NCBI GenBank assembly: GCA_002104985.1
Contig: MCGO01000030.1
Coordinates: 62,001-126,000 of the forward strand
DNA length: 64,000 nt
Origin: Rhizoclosmatium globosum
Lineage: Eukaryota; Chytridiomycota; Chytridiomycetes; Chytridiales; Chytriomycetaceae
Direction: 5' to 3'
Shown here: positions 1 through 9,806 of the stretch, piece after piece
Layout of the letters: the number at the start of each line of letters is the position of its first letter
How positions within the stretch are numbered: position 1 is the stretch's first letter
Made by a program: the position numbers and the translations under genes
The notes under the pieces: model-generated
Database searches by the model: none
What the model was told of the DNA's origin: nothing
What the model saw: the letters and a program-made list of their open reading frames with translations, nothing else

Positions 1-1592
1 GTTCCATGGGCTTCCGGCTTCACAAACACTCCTTGTACCGTCTTTGGTTCCGCTCAATGTGTCAACGGAATCACCTACCAGTGTGCCTACCAGAACACTG
101 CTCCATACAACCTCGTTTGGTGGCAATGGACTAATGTCTGTGTTCTTTCCCAGTCTACTGGAATCTTTGTGCCACAAGGTGTCGCGCCACCTGTTGCACC
201 AAGTGGTACTACTGGTCCATGGATCAATGGCTTCACCAACAATGCCTGTGCTACCTTTGGTTCTGCTACTTGCTCCAACGGAGCTACCTACCAGTGTGCC
301 TACCGTAACACTGCTCCATACGACTTGGTCTGGTGGCTCTGGACCAACGGATGCGTCTTGTCCCAGGCTTCCGGAATCGTGTACCCACCAGGAGTTGTTG
401 CTCCACCAGCTGTTGCCCAACTGCTACTCCATCCCCAGCTGCAACTGTCCCATGGTCCTCTGGATTCACTTCAAACCCATGTACCGTCTTTGGATCCGCT
501 CAATGCTTGAACGGAGTTACTTACCAATGCGCTTACCGTAACGTCGCACCATTCGACTTGGTCTGGTGGCAATGGGCTCCATCCTGTGTCCTCGCCCAAT
601 CTTCCGGAATTGTTCTCCCACAAGGTGTCTCCCAACCAGCCCAGCCAAACCCAACCGGAACCGTCGGCCCATGGATCAACGGTTTCACCAACAACGCCTG
701 TTCCGTCTTTGGATCCGCCCAGTGTGTCAACGGAGTCACCTACCAATGCGCGTACCGCAACGTAGCTCCATTCGACTTGGTCTGGTGGCTCTGGACAACC
801 GGCTGCGTCCTCCAACAATCCGCCGGAATCGTAACCCCAGCCACAGTCGCTCCAGCAACCGCAACCCCAGTCCCAACCGCCGCTCCATGGGTCGCCGGAT
901 TCACCACCAACCCATGCACAACCTTCGGATCCGCACAATGCTTGAACGGAATCACCTACCAATGCGCGTACCAGAACACCGCCCCCTTCGCGCTTGTGTG
1001 GTGGCAATGGGCTCCAACCTGTGTTCTCCAGCAATCCTCGGGAATCGTGTACCCACAGGGAGTCGTTCCACCATCTCAACCAGCTTCGGGTAGTTCTGTT
1101 GGGCCATGGGTTTCTGGATTCACAAACAACGCGTGTGCGACTTTTGGTTCGGCTCAGTGTTTGAATGGGGCTACTTACCAGTGTGCTTACCGCAATGTTG
1201 CGCCATTTGATCTTGTCTGGTGGCTCTGGACTAATGGATGTGTTCTTCAGCAGAGCTCTGGTATTGTGTACCCACCTGGTGTTGTTGCTCCTGTTGCTAC
1301 CTCTGCTGTTGCTGCTGCCACTAGCACTGCTTCTGCCGCTGCTGCTACTACTGCTACCGCTACTGCTGCGGCTACTAGTGCTGCTGCTACTACCGCTGCT
1401 GCTAGCTCTGCTGCTGCTGCTTCCTCTGCTGCTGCCTCTACTGCCGCTGCCTCTACTGCTGCTGCCTCTACTGCTGCCTCTGCCGCCACTACTGCTGCTG
1501 CCTCTACTGCCGCCGCCACTACTGCTGCTGCCACTACTGCTGCCGCCTCTGCTGCTGCATCGTCATCATCCGTTGCTCCAAAGCGCAGATAA
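1..1592 (+). CDS. Cys-rich tandem-repeat surface or secreted protein (5' end outside window)
   Basis: The gene is open from base 1, so its start and any signal peptide lie upstream. It encodes six modules of about 60 residues, beginning near 4, 217, 452, 667, 886 and 1102. Each has a PW..GFT start, four Cys, the motif TYQCAY and a tryptophan-rich WWxW followed by CVL. Modules alternate: 1, 3 and 5 carry WWQW, while 2, 4 and 6 carry WWLW. From about 1291 a low-complexity Ala/Thr/Ser tail runs to the stop and ends APKRR, like an O-glycosylated stalk; no GPI signal is visible. Cys plus exposed Trp suggests a wall- or carbohydrate-binding module, but I cannot assign a CBM family. Frame 1 is open to about 420 and frame 3 after it; one missing C in the CCC at 416-418 explains the shift. 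Confidence 0.75.
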
Positions 1593-1843
1593 AAAAGTAG
1601 ACATTTTGATGCAATACAGTTTATCGTTTTTGAGTTCCTTCTTCCGGAATAGTTTGTTTCAGGTGTGAATAAAAACCAATCATTTAATTCAACAGTTTCG
1701 GTCTTTCACTTTGTATGTGATTGGTGGGTTCTTTAGAAATGGGGAAAGAGGTCAGATTCCCGGGAAATCCATGAGTTTCTGAAATATTTCTTAATTTCTA
1801 CGGTATCCCTCTTTTATGTACAAGCTTTTATTGAATTTTGTGC
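1593..1843. other. Short 3'-to-3' intergenic region
   Basis: This is AT-rich sequence between the stop of the repeat protein and the stop of APC11 on the other strand. The two genes converge here. I see no coding signal. Confidence 0.5.
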
Positions 1844-2628
1844 TCAAGTAGATGCAAGTTTCCACGGTAGTCGATCCATAGGACACTGTGCCAGATGGTT
1901 ATTAGTGAGGGAACTGTGCGCCGCGGGGAATTGGTCGACGCGTCACATCGTTCCTCGTTTGAGGATATTACATTGTTGCGTATGTTTCCAGTCCCTCAAA
2001 CCTGTCCCATTTATCTCTTCAACGTAATTCAGTTCCACCCGTTTGTATTCCACTTCGCCGCTTCGGTTTGCGAAGTACACAAATCATCGTTCGATATAAT
2101 ACAAGCTTCAGCCAGTCGACGCACAATACCCTTTCAAAAGTTCCAATCACTTGTTCCTCATTCTGACAGAGGTCCACGCTGTATAACGTTCACACGTACC
2201 AGTTGTTTTGAGAGATCCGAGCCAATCCATTTGAAGAGACAGTGCATATGAAAGACGTGTTTGCATTCGCCTATGACTAAGTAAGAATGGAAAGGAGGTG
2301 AGTGTGACAGCAGTCAGGGTAGTGATTAGACGCACCAATGCTGCAGTCATCGCCAGGAGTCTTGCAATCAGGGCAACAGCCTCATGTGTTCAAGTCAGTG
2401 AAGATGATTAAAAGATTCAAGAACCAACCATCAAAGGGGCCGCGACAGATACCGCAAACATCATCGTCGTCATCGTCAACTTGAGAAGACTGCTTTGTTT
2501 CCCAGCGCCAGACAGCCACACCGTTCCATCTGAGTAGTTTAATTGATTGTTATTTGTCAGTGTCGGCAGGGTAGTTGTTTCGGACACTTGGTGGGCGACT
2601 GTACTCACTGTTTGATTTTGACCTTCAT
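1844..2628 (-). CDS. APC11: Anaphase-promoting complex RING subunit APC11
   Basis: Five exons on the minus strand: 2628-2609, 2529-2429, 2380-2336, 2276-2200 and 1885-1844. They join with matching phases and GT-AG borders into 94 residues. The exons are too short to stand out as open frames. The product starts MKVKIKQWNGVAVWRW, the APC11 N-terminus, then has VCGICRGPFDG, CCPDCKTPGDDC, GECKHVFHMHCLFKWI and, eight residues on, CPMDRLPWK. This is the RING-H2 pattern of APC11, the E2-binding catalytic subunit of the APC/C ubiquitin ligase that drives anaphase and mitotic exit. The last zinc ligand is Asp (CPMD), as in RBX1, where most APC11 proteins have Cys. The last intron (1886-2199, 314 bp) is long for this locus, so the final exon is the least certain. 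It is divergent from MSH5. Confidence 0.88.
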
Positions 2629-2659
2629 TTTAGTTGGTTTGAATTGCATCCAAGAGCCA

Positions 2660-5600
2660 ATGTTGGACATTCTCCTCGCACTCTCCAAATCAGGCAAAGG
2701 CGTCCTCGGAGCCGCGGCAATCGACGTTGGGACAGGAACATTGTTTTTGATGGAAGACGCGGCGGTGGCGGATGCGCGGGATTCTGTTGCTGCGAGTGTG
2801 TTCTCCTCTCTCAATGACACAACACGAAAACCAACTTCAAATTAATTGCACAGTTGTTCTCAGACTGAATCCAACGCGCGTGTTTGTGAATGCGCGATCG
2901 GGCGATGCCTTTGTTGATTGTGTGAAGGGCCTTGGTGGTTCGTGTTCATCCTCCTTCTTGATCGCCTCTCGTCTCTAACCACAAAGAATAAGACTTCGAA
3001 GTCGACGTGCGGCCGTCAACTGAGTTTGCGTTCAAGACCGCCAGAAACCGTTTCGTCGCCATCCAGCCGCATCCAGACTTCTTTCGGACTCCCTCAAACT
3101 TGAAGCATCAACATGTCTTTTTCGATGGAGCACAGGACACGGATAAGACGTTAATGTCGCTTTTGCTCGAAGGAATCGTCTCGCTCGACTGTCAGCAGAT
3201 GGTTGGATCTGTCGGTGCTCTCCTTCACTACTTTTCGCGTTCTTCAGACTCTGCTTCTGGAGACGGAGGCTTCAGCCAAATTCGTTCTATTGAAGCTTTT
3301 CGAATGTATGTGAATTTCCTTGGAGTAAGCTGCTACCAAGTAAAACGAAAACCAATCTTACTGCTCGTCATCATAATACTAGGGACACGTACATGGGTCT
3401 AAACCAGGATGCCTTGAGCTCTCTAAACATCTTTTGTAATGAAAAGCATCCCAATATGTTTTCATCCGACAGCAAAGAGGTATAGAACGTCTCTCCGTAG
3501 CCATATTCACCATTCAATGTCATTAGGGTCTGTCTCTCTTTGGATTACTGAATTTGACGCGTTCAAGTCTCGGAAAAGCTCTCTTTACAAAATGGTTTCT
3601 CTGTCCATCCATTGAACTCCAAGTGATTCAGTCGCGGCAAGCTGCGGTGAAACAGTTCCTGATGAGCAGACACGAAGATAGGGTCGACTCTCTCCGCTCA
3701 AGTGTGACATTTATTGCCAATATTCCGGTACTTAATTGTCCTTCTAATTCATCATCCGTTGAAACGCACCGCATTTGTAGAGGCTCTGCCAAAAGCTAAC
3801 TAAAAAGCTGACAATCCAAGAATGGGAGCAGCTTCTCAAGTTTTCATTCCATTCTCTCAAAATTCGGAGTGCGTGTGACCAGTTTAACGTTCCTACAGCC
3901 ATATTCCAGAAAGTGGGTCACATCCTTCGAATTTCTTTGTTCTAATTCATTAAATGTAGATTCGTGATGTTTTCAATGCCACTGAACTTCAAGAAGTTGG
4001 TGCACAAATCAATCACATGGTTTGTTGCTCCTCAACATTTATGCACAGACAAAATGTAACTCAACTATGATTTTAGATCGACTTTGATTCAGGTGGCACA
4101 GATTGTAATATTGTAGTCAAACATGGTGTCGATGAAGATTTGGATGAAATGAGACACTTGTACGATGGTAAGGCTTTGGTTCGTTTGCGTTAGCTGAACA
4201 GTTATTTGACTCTCATATCAGGGCTGGACGATATGCTGGTTGGTCTCCGGACAAGTAGTTCGTAGATACACTAACATCACACTCAATCAAATCAGTCGAC
4301 GGTGGCTAGAGAAATCGCTGAAACCATCCCAGATGATTTTTCAGACTCCCTGAACGTAATCTACTTTCCACAACTTGGCTACTTGATAACAGTACCTCTT
4401 CAAAGCCATATGACAAGGTAATCGTTTCGCCACTTAATTTTTCTGGTAGTTGACTTCATTCAGCCAAGAGTCCTTCATTATTCCTGGCCTCGATTTTCAG
4501 TTTTGTACACAAAAGACTGTGTTTTACAAGTCAGAGCAAATGTACCAGGTTCGTTGTTCGAACTTAAAAAAACGGAATCTGGTTTCCTCAAAAGGTATTT
4601 GAGTAGATGGACGAATCTATTGGCGATCTGCACAGTATCATTGCAGACAAGGAAATCGCATTGATTCAAGGACTACAAGATTCCGTCTCAAAATACTCTC
4701 CAATGCTTATCGATGTTTCGAGTGTCTGTGCCGAACTGGATTGGTACGGCATTTTTAAAAACTCGAATTCGTATAACACTTTCTTTTATAGCCTCCTGGC
4801 TCTTGCAGAAGCAGCCAAGAAATATGACTTTGTTTGTCCTGAAATGGTGGACTCGGACGTGTTGGAAATTGTTGAGGGACGGCATCCGTTGTATGAACAG
4901 TGCATGGACAGTTTTATTGGAAATGATGTTAGCTTTGGAACAGCATCTGACAATGGGACCTCAATGATGGATGGTGGGGGAAGTAATGCGACGAATATGA
5001 GTGTTGATGGCGAGGACTCCTTGAGGGTTATGTTGTTGACGGGGCCAAATTATTCGGGAAAGAGCGTAAGTCCCAAGTAACTTCTTTTCTGACCAATTTC
5101 ATGAACTGTTTTTACTGTTCAGGTCTATTTGAAGCAAGTTGGTCTGATTGTATTTATGGCACATCTGGGAAGCTATGTTCCTGCAAAGAGGGCGACTATA
5201 GGAGTGACCGATCGAATTATTACACGCATTCAGGCTGTAGAGTCGGATTCAAAGGTTTAATGGAGTTTATTCAACTCATCCCTCAAACTTTGAAACGTCA
5301 CAGATCCAAAGCGCGTTTATGATTGACTCCCAACAAATGGCGTATGCATTTCGAAATTCTACGCGCCGATCTTTGATTTTGATAGGTGAGTCGAGTCAGG
5401 TCCGTTTGTATCTTGGAGTGTCAAACTTCTGTTTCTAGATGAGTATGGAAAAGGAACACTTCATGCAAACGGTGTCGGTCTCTTCTGCGCATCACTTGTA
5501 AACTTTCTTGATCGCGGAGAAAACTGCCCAAAAGTTCTTTCCACCACCCACTTCCACGAGCTCTTTGTTCACAACCTCCTTCCTCAAAACCATCCGTTGT

Positions 5601-6042
5601 TGGGCCACTTCAAGATGAATGTTTTTCAAGGGACGCTTGAGAATGAGGAGCGATTGACGTTTTTGTATCGGTAAAGAGGCTTTTTTTGATTCAATTGTTT
5701 TGACTCTTAGCTTTGAAGTGTTGTTCCTGGAAATTCTGGGTCGTCACTAGGATTATATTGTGCCAAGTTGGCCGGAATAAGTGAATCTGTTCTTGAAAGA
5801 GGTAGTAGCATGTATCTAGGGCATACTCTAAATCAGGATCAGCTCATGGAATCGCTGAATCACTTGAAAGTGGCGTACCTCTGGTTCAATTGACGGCTAG
5901 GAGCAAATTTACTGAAAATTCGATCAAGAATTCGCGTGTTCATGATGTAGTTGAGCTGTTCAAGGCGTTTGATTGCGATCATGGAGATTTGGACGAACTT
6001 TGGGAAGCTGTGCGATGCTGCGAGATTGCGAATGAGGAGTGA
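2660..6042 (+). CDS. MSH5: Meiotic MutS homologue MSH5
   Basis: About 18 exons join into roughly 821 residues (human MSH5 is 834). Phases are consistent throughout and no frameshift is needed. The first exon (2660-2795) matches the start of the conserved MSH5 region. The middle exons carry the lever and clamp domains. The ATPase domain has Walker [10 protein letters not shown] (around 5041-5065), Walker B LILIDEYGKGT across the intron at 5386-5438, and [12 protein letters not shown]5 lacks the mismatch-recognition domain of MSH2/3/6. It pairs with MSH4 in a sliding clamp that stabilises meiotic crossover intermediates, so its presence implies a meiotic programme. The intron at 5802-5836 is only 35 nt (41 if the next AG is used). 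The ATG lies 31 bp from the divergent APC11 ATG; an upstream non-coding or coding exon cannot be excluded. Confidence 0.93.
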
Positions 6043-6340
6043 CACTCTATGCATTTATTTAGTTATTTTCCTTTTCGCTGTTGTCGGTTTGAGAAAGAAC
6101 AATGGTCTTGGTTTTGATGGGACACGTTTTTCACTCCAAAGACACACCACCCAAGGTCAGTCCCCCTTACCCATACTGGTGCTTCTGACAGCAGTTCTTT
6201 CAAACTAGAACTATCGCGTTGGCTCAGCAAACGTCTGCCGCGAATATCAACATCATCCTTGTCCCACCAAGGAATGAAACACATCCAACGAATCTGATAC
6301 AACAACTTCAACGCTATAATTATACCCTACTGGATATAGA

Positions 6341-7117
6341 ATGGAGAACAAAGTGGAGGGCTCACCAACACCGTCAACGGGTCGAAGTGTCCCAATGTCT
6401 CGAGCCATGAGCTCTGTTGAACGGGACAATATGAGATTTGTCGTCTTTGACGCCCCGAATGATTCAAATGTTCAGGTTTATCTTGACGTGAGTGTGGTGT
6501 CGATGAAAAGGAGGGTTTCGTTGATTAACTTTGTGTTGCAGGAGTTGAAGTCTCGGAATGTCAAATGCATTGTGCGAGTATGTGAACCTACGTATGAAAG
6601 AGTCACAGCGGAAAAATTGGGTATTCAAGTCTATGATTGGCCGTTTTCTGATGGAACTTGGTGAGGCTGATTCTTTGATGTTCCACATTGTACTAAATTG
6701 GAACATCCTTGAAGTCCGCCGCAAGACGTTATCGTTAACTTCTTGAAACTATGTGATGAGAAGTTCTCGGCTAAGGATGGATCTGCGATTGTAAGGATAT
6801 TGTTGAAACTGTCACATTCGCTAATTTAATGTTCACTCAAATAGGGAATTCATTGTATCGCTGGACTTGGAAGGGCTCCAGTATTGGTTGCAATTGCATT
6901 AATTGAAAGTGGTATGGTTCCACTTGAGGCGATTGAATATGTCAGAAAGCAGCGTCGAGGGGCTTTCAATACAGTACAACTATCTTACCTGGCGGAATCA
7001 TACAAACCAATGAAAAAGAAGCTATTAAATGGTAGTGGCGGAGGTGGGGACAGTGGGTTGAAAAAGAAAAGCTCAGGGCTTTTGGATTCTATCAAGAGTG
7101 TTTTCAAAAAAGGATAA
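6341..7117 (+). CDS. PTP4A/PRL-type dual-specificity phosphatase
   Basis: Four exons (6341-6487, 6542-6660, 6715-6790, 6845-7117), separated by three 54-bp introns, give 204 residues. After a 30-residue leader come [33 protein letters not shown] and the catalytic loop [16 protein letters not shown], then [10 protein letters not shown]. These match the PTP4A (phosphatase of regenerating liver) family over its full length, including the general-acid Asp of WPFSDG and the active-site Cys and Arg. In animals PRLs act at the plasma membrane on CNNM magnesium transporters and in growth signalling. Family members end in a prenylated CAAX box. This one instead ends in a Gly/Ser and Lys-rich tail, [12 protein letters not shown], with no Cys, so membrane attachment would have to rely on the basic tail. 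Confidence 0.9.
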
Positions 7118-7232
7118 ATATATGAATGTGTATGAGTTTGAACAGCGTTTGACCTTCATATGCACAGGGAGCTGATTCGCAAAAAACACAATTGACAATT
7201 TTGACAGCAATCAGCTGTGGATCACATCTGTC

Positions 7233-9778
7233 ATGACTTTAACCAAGTTATCAGCTTCAAATTCAAAAGATCTCTATAGTACTGTTGAACTTCATGTTGA
7301 AGGAGACTCTTCAGATGATTCTGACTATTCAGTTGAGACAAACCAGAGTCAAACAGCCCACACAATGGATCTCAACAACAAAGAAAAAAGAAGTCCAATG
7401 AAGTTACATAACCAACCGAAGCAGCGCGAAACTTGTGGCGATAGTGCTCAATTTAACTTTATTGATGGTTTTGGATCAAAGCCATACGTCACAACTCCTG
7501 TTAAGCCCGAGGCTGCGGAATCAGAACTGCTGGATTTTGATGACTTCTTCGATGATTTAATGGCTTCCTGTGAAACGGCCCTATCGTCTTTTATGGCTGC
7601 TTGTGATATTTTCACGCTGATTGCAGTTTGGTCAGGGTTGTCCATCCTTGACGTCATCAATCCTTCTCCATTACGCGTTGACTGGTCAACATTTTGCATA
7701 GTTTCTGTTCGAGTACTCCATCGATCAGTTCGAGGCTCTATCTTTATGCTGGTTCTGTTGCTGTTATTTTTCACGTTATCGAACACTCTGATTCTGGGGA
7801 TTTTCCACTTGCCGTTCGGAAGACGAATCCTTCCCGCCTTTGCGTCGTCTGCGTCTATGGGCACATAGCATTCTGTCGCGGTCCGTTGAAAAGATCGTCG
7901 TGGGTTGTTGCTGCCTGTTTTGTCCTTGCGGATATTATGTTCAAAGCAAGCCCAAAATCGGATAAAGAATTTCTATCTGGTGCTCATTGCATATCGTATG
8001 CTTTTCATTCGATGATATCTAAATTACTCGAAATATATGGACCCCAACTGTGTGCAGCCCTTTCGAATCAAAATTTATTAGAAAATGGTATTTATTCATC
8101 CATAAGATTATGACAACTTATTTAATTCAACTAGCTACTATATCTATCGCCGAGCAAGTAACCCTTCAGTTGCAGTCCATCGCTTCGGACCAAATTGTTA
8201 TATCTTGGCACCTTCCAGATTATACACTTTCTGATTTATGCAACCCCCCTGATGATAATTCCGATACTTTAAAGACGTGCCTTGCATCTGATTTGAGTGA
8301 CCCCTCTCAGAAGGTTGCCCCAAGACATCCTTCAAACAGACCATTTGAAAGCATTCCTCGTCAAAAGTCCATATCATTTAAAAAGCATTCTTCTCGGGTA
8401 CCAGCTGATTGGGACTGTCTTATATTCCGAGGCAATTCAGTCTCATCATCGTCAATACTTGCAGTCACAGCATCTGATATTCACCTGAAAGTGAATGGAA
8501 CGTTATTGAACAAATCAGATTACAACATCAGTATCAAAAACCGAACGGTTTCTTTCAAGCTTCCCTCTACTGAAGAAATTGATGTTGTTCTCCTTGTTGC
8601 AAACTTGGAAAGCGATGCTCTCAAAATTCTTGCTCCTAAACGACCCGTTGTGGGTAAGATGTTATATTTTCTGGTCTGGTTTCCCATCTCACTTACTCAA
8701 CAGAGAAACAACGGAAGGGGGCGCTTTTAGCTTCCAAATTCCAACCCGTTTTCCGATCAATTGGAGTTTTGGCTGTTGAGTCGAATTCTCAATCTGACAT
8801 CAATCATCAAGTGGGAAGCCCGGCATCAGATTCTTCTCTCGATGAGCCCCAAATTCAAATCAGCACAAATGGCTTGATGATGTCTGAGCTCAAGAAAGAT
8901 TTGGAAGAGCTTCAAACTCAATACAAAATAAGTCAGTCAAATTTACGAAGACTTAGAAGAGAATATACTCGGGCAACGTGCAATCTTAAATCGGACATAG
9001 AGGCGCATGAAAACAATATGGTCAAAGACTTGGCTATGGAACACAAAACAAGGCATAAGTTTCAGACTATCCAGGAGGCTATTGGTAGTACTGAGCACCA
9101 AATTAATGAAGCAATGCAGGAAATCAAATCAATTCAAACCATGCAGGCTACCATCAAACAAACCGAAATCAAAACAAAGTTCGATGAGGTCAACTCTTTA
9201 AAAGACACCCTCAAGCTCACAGAAAAAGCAAATTCGAAGGCAAACTCTCAGATAGCGAAAACAATCACTATTTCGTCAGCTGAAATTACTGCCCTCCTAA
9301 AAATCTTGGAAGAAGGGCAAAAAGAGTTAAAAGCTGCAGAGATTGGTATCGAAAGTTTAAAAGTCACAGAATTAATGGCTATTGAGTCTCTTGTGGATCA
9401 AGCTTGGAGTAAACAGAGTGAAATGAAAGAATCATCAGACTCTCGCTTTCGGCTCATAACCAAAGTACACGAAGAAAAGAAGGCTTCTTTGGAAAAGATT
9501 CGGCAACAGTGTGAAACCATTCACTCAAAAATGCAGAGCTGGAACGAATCATTTGCGAAAAGCGAGCAAGTAATGACCAGATCTGTGAAGAATTGATGAT
9601 TTTTGAAGATAGCCTCTTGAAATCAGAAACCCCTGAAATACAATCTCTCACGTCTCGAAGGATAACATCAGATGCTGCAGAGTTCCACAACGAGGATTGG
9701 ACTACACATCCGTTATTCGAAGAAGAGTTCAACCCATATTCTCCACAAAACTATTCTTTTAGAGACCTGGATCATTAA
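7233..9778 (+). CDS. Unrecognised membrane/coiled-coil protein
   Basis: I do not recognise a family. The N-terminus (7233 to about 7600) is acidic and Ser-rich with a hydrophobic patch around 7580-7660. A middle part (about 7690-8087) contains hydrophobic, membrane-like stretches, but its exact frame is unresolved. Well-supported introns lie at 8088-8134 and 8654-8703. The exon at 8135-8653 reads like a beta-rich domain. The last exon encodes about 300 residues of predicted coiled coil rich in Glu, Lys and Gln. The main frame stops at 9596, but the next frame continues the heptads (AELERIICEKRASND) and runs to 9778. One missing base in the A5 run near 9528-9533 would join them. The gene ends tail to tail with the adenylyl cyclase, 28 bp apart. 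It could be a structural or tethering protein. Confidence 0.5.
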
Positions 9779-9806
9779 TTTAAAGTTTATTTTATAAAGT
9801 AAAGTA

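Noticed and set aside
471..1079. 202-codon minus-strand frame across the repeats
   Set aside because: It mirrors the tandem modules; the plus-strand frame has the conserved Cys/Trp pattern and codon sense.
1247..1534. Ala/Glu-rich minus-strand frame
   Set aside because: It is the antisense shadow of the GCT-rich Ala/Ser/Thr tail of the repeat protein.
1895..2251. 118-codon plus-strand frame
   Set aside because: It lies over the last intron and exon 4 of APC11 on the other strand and has no recognisable content.
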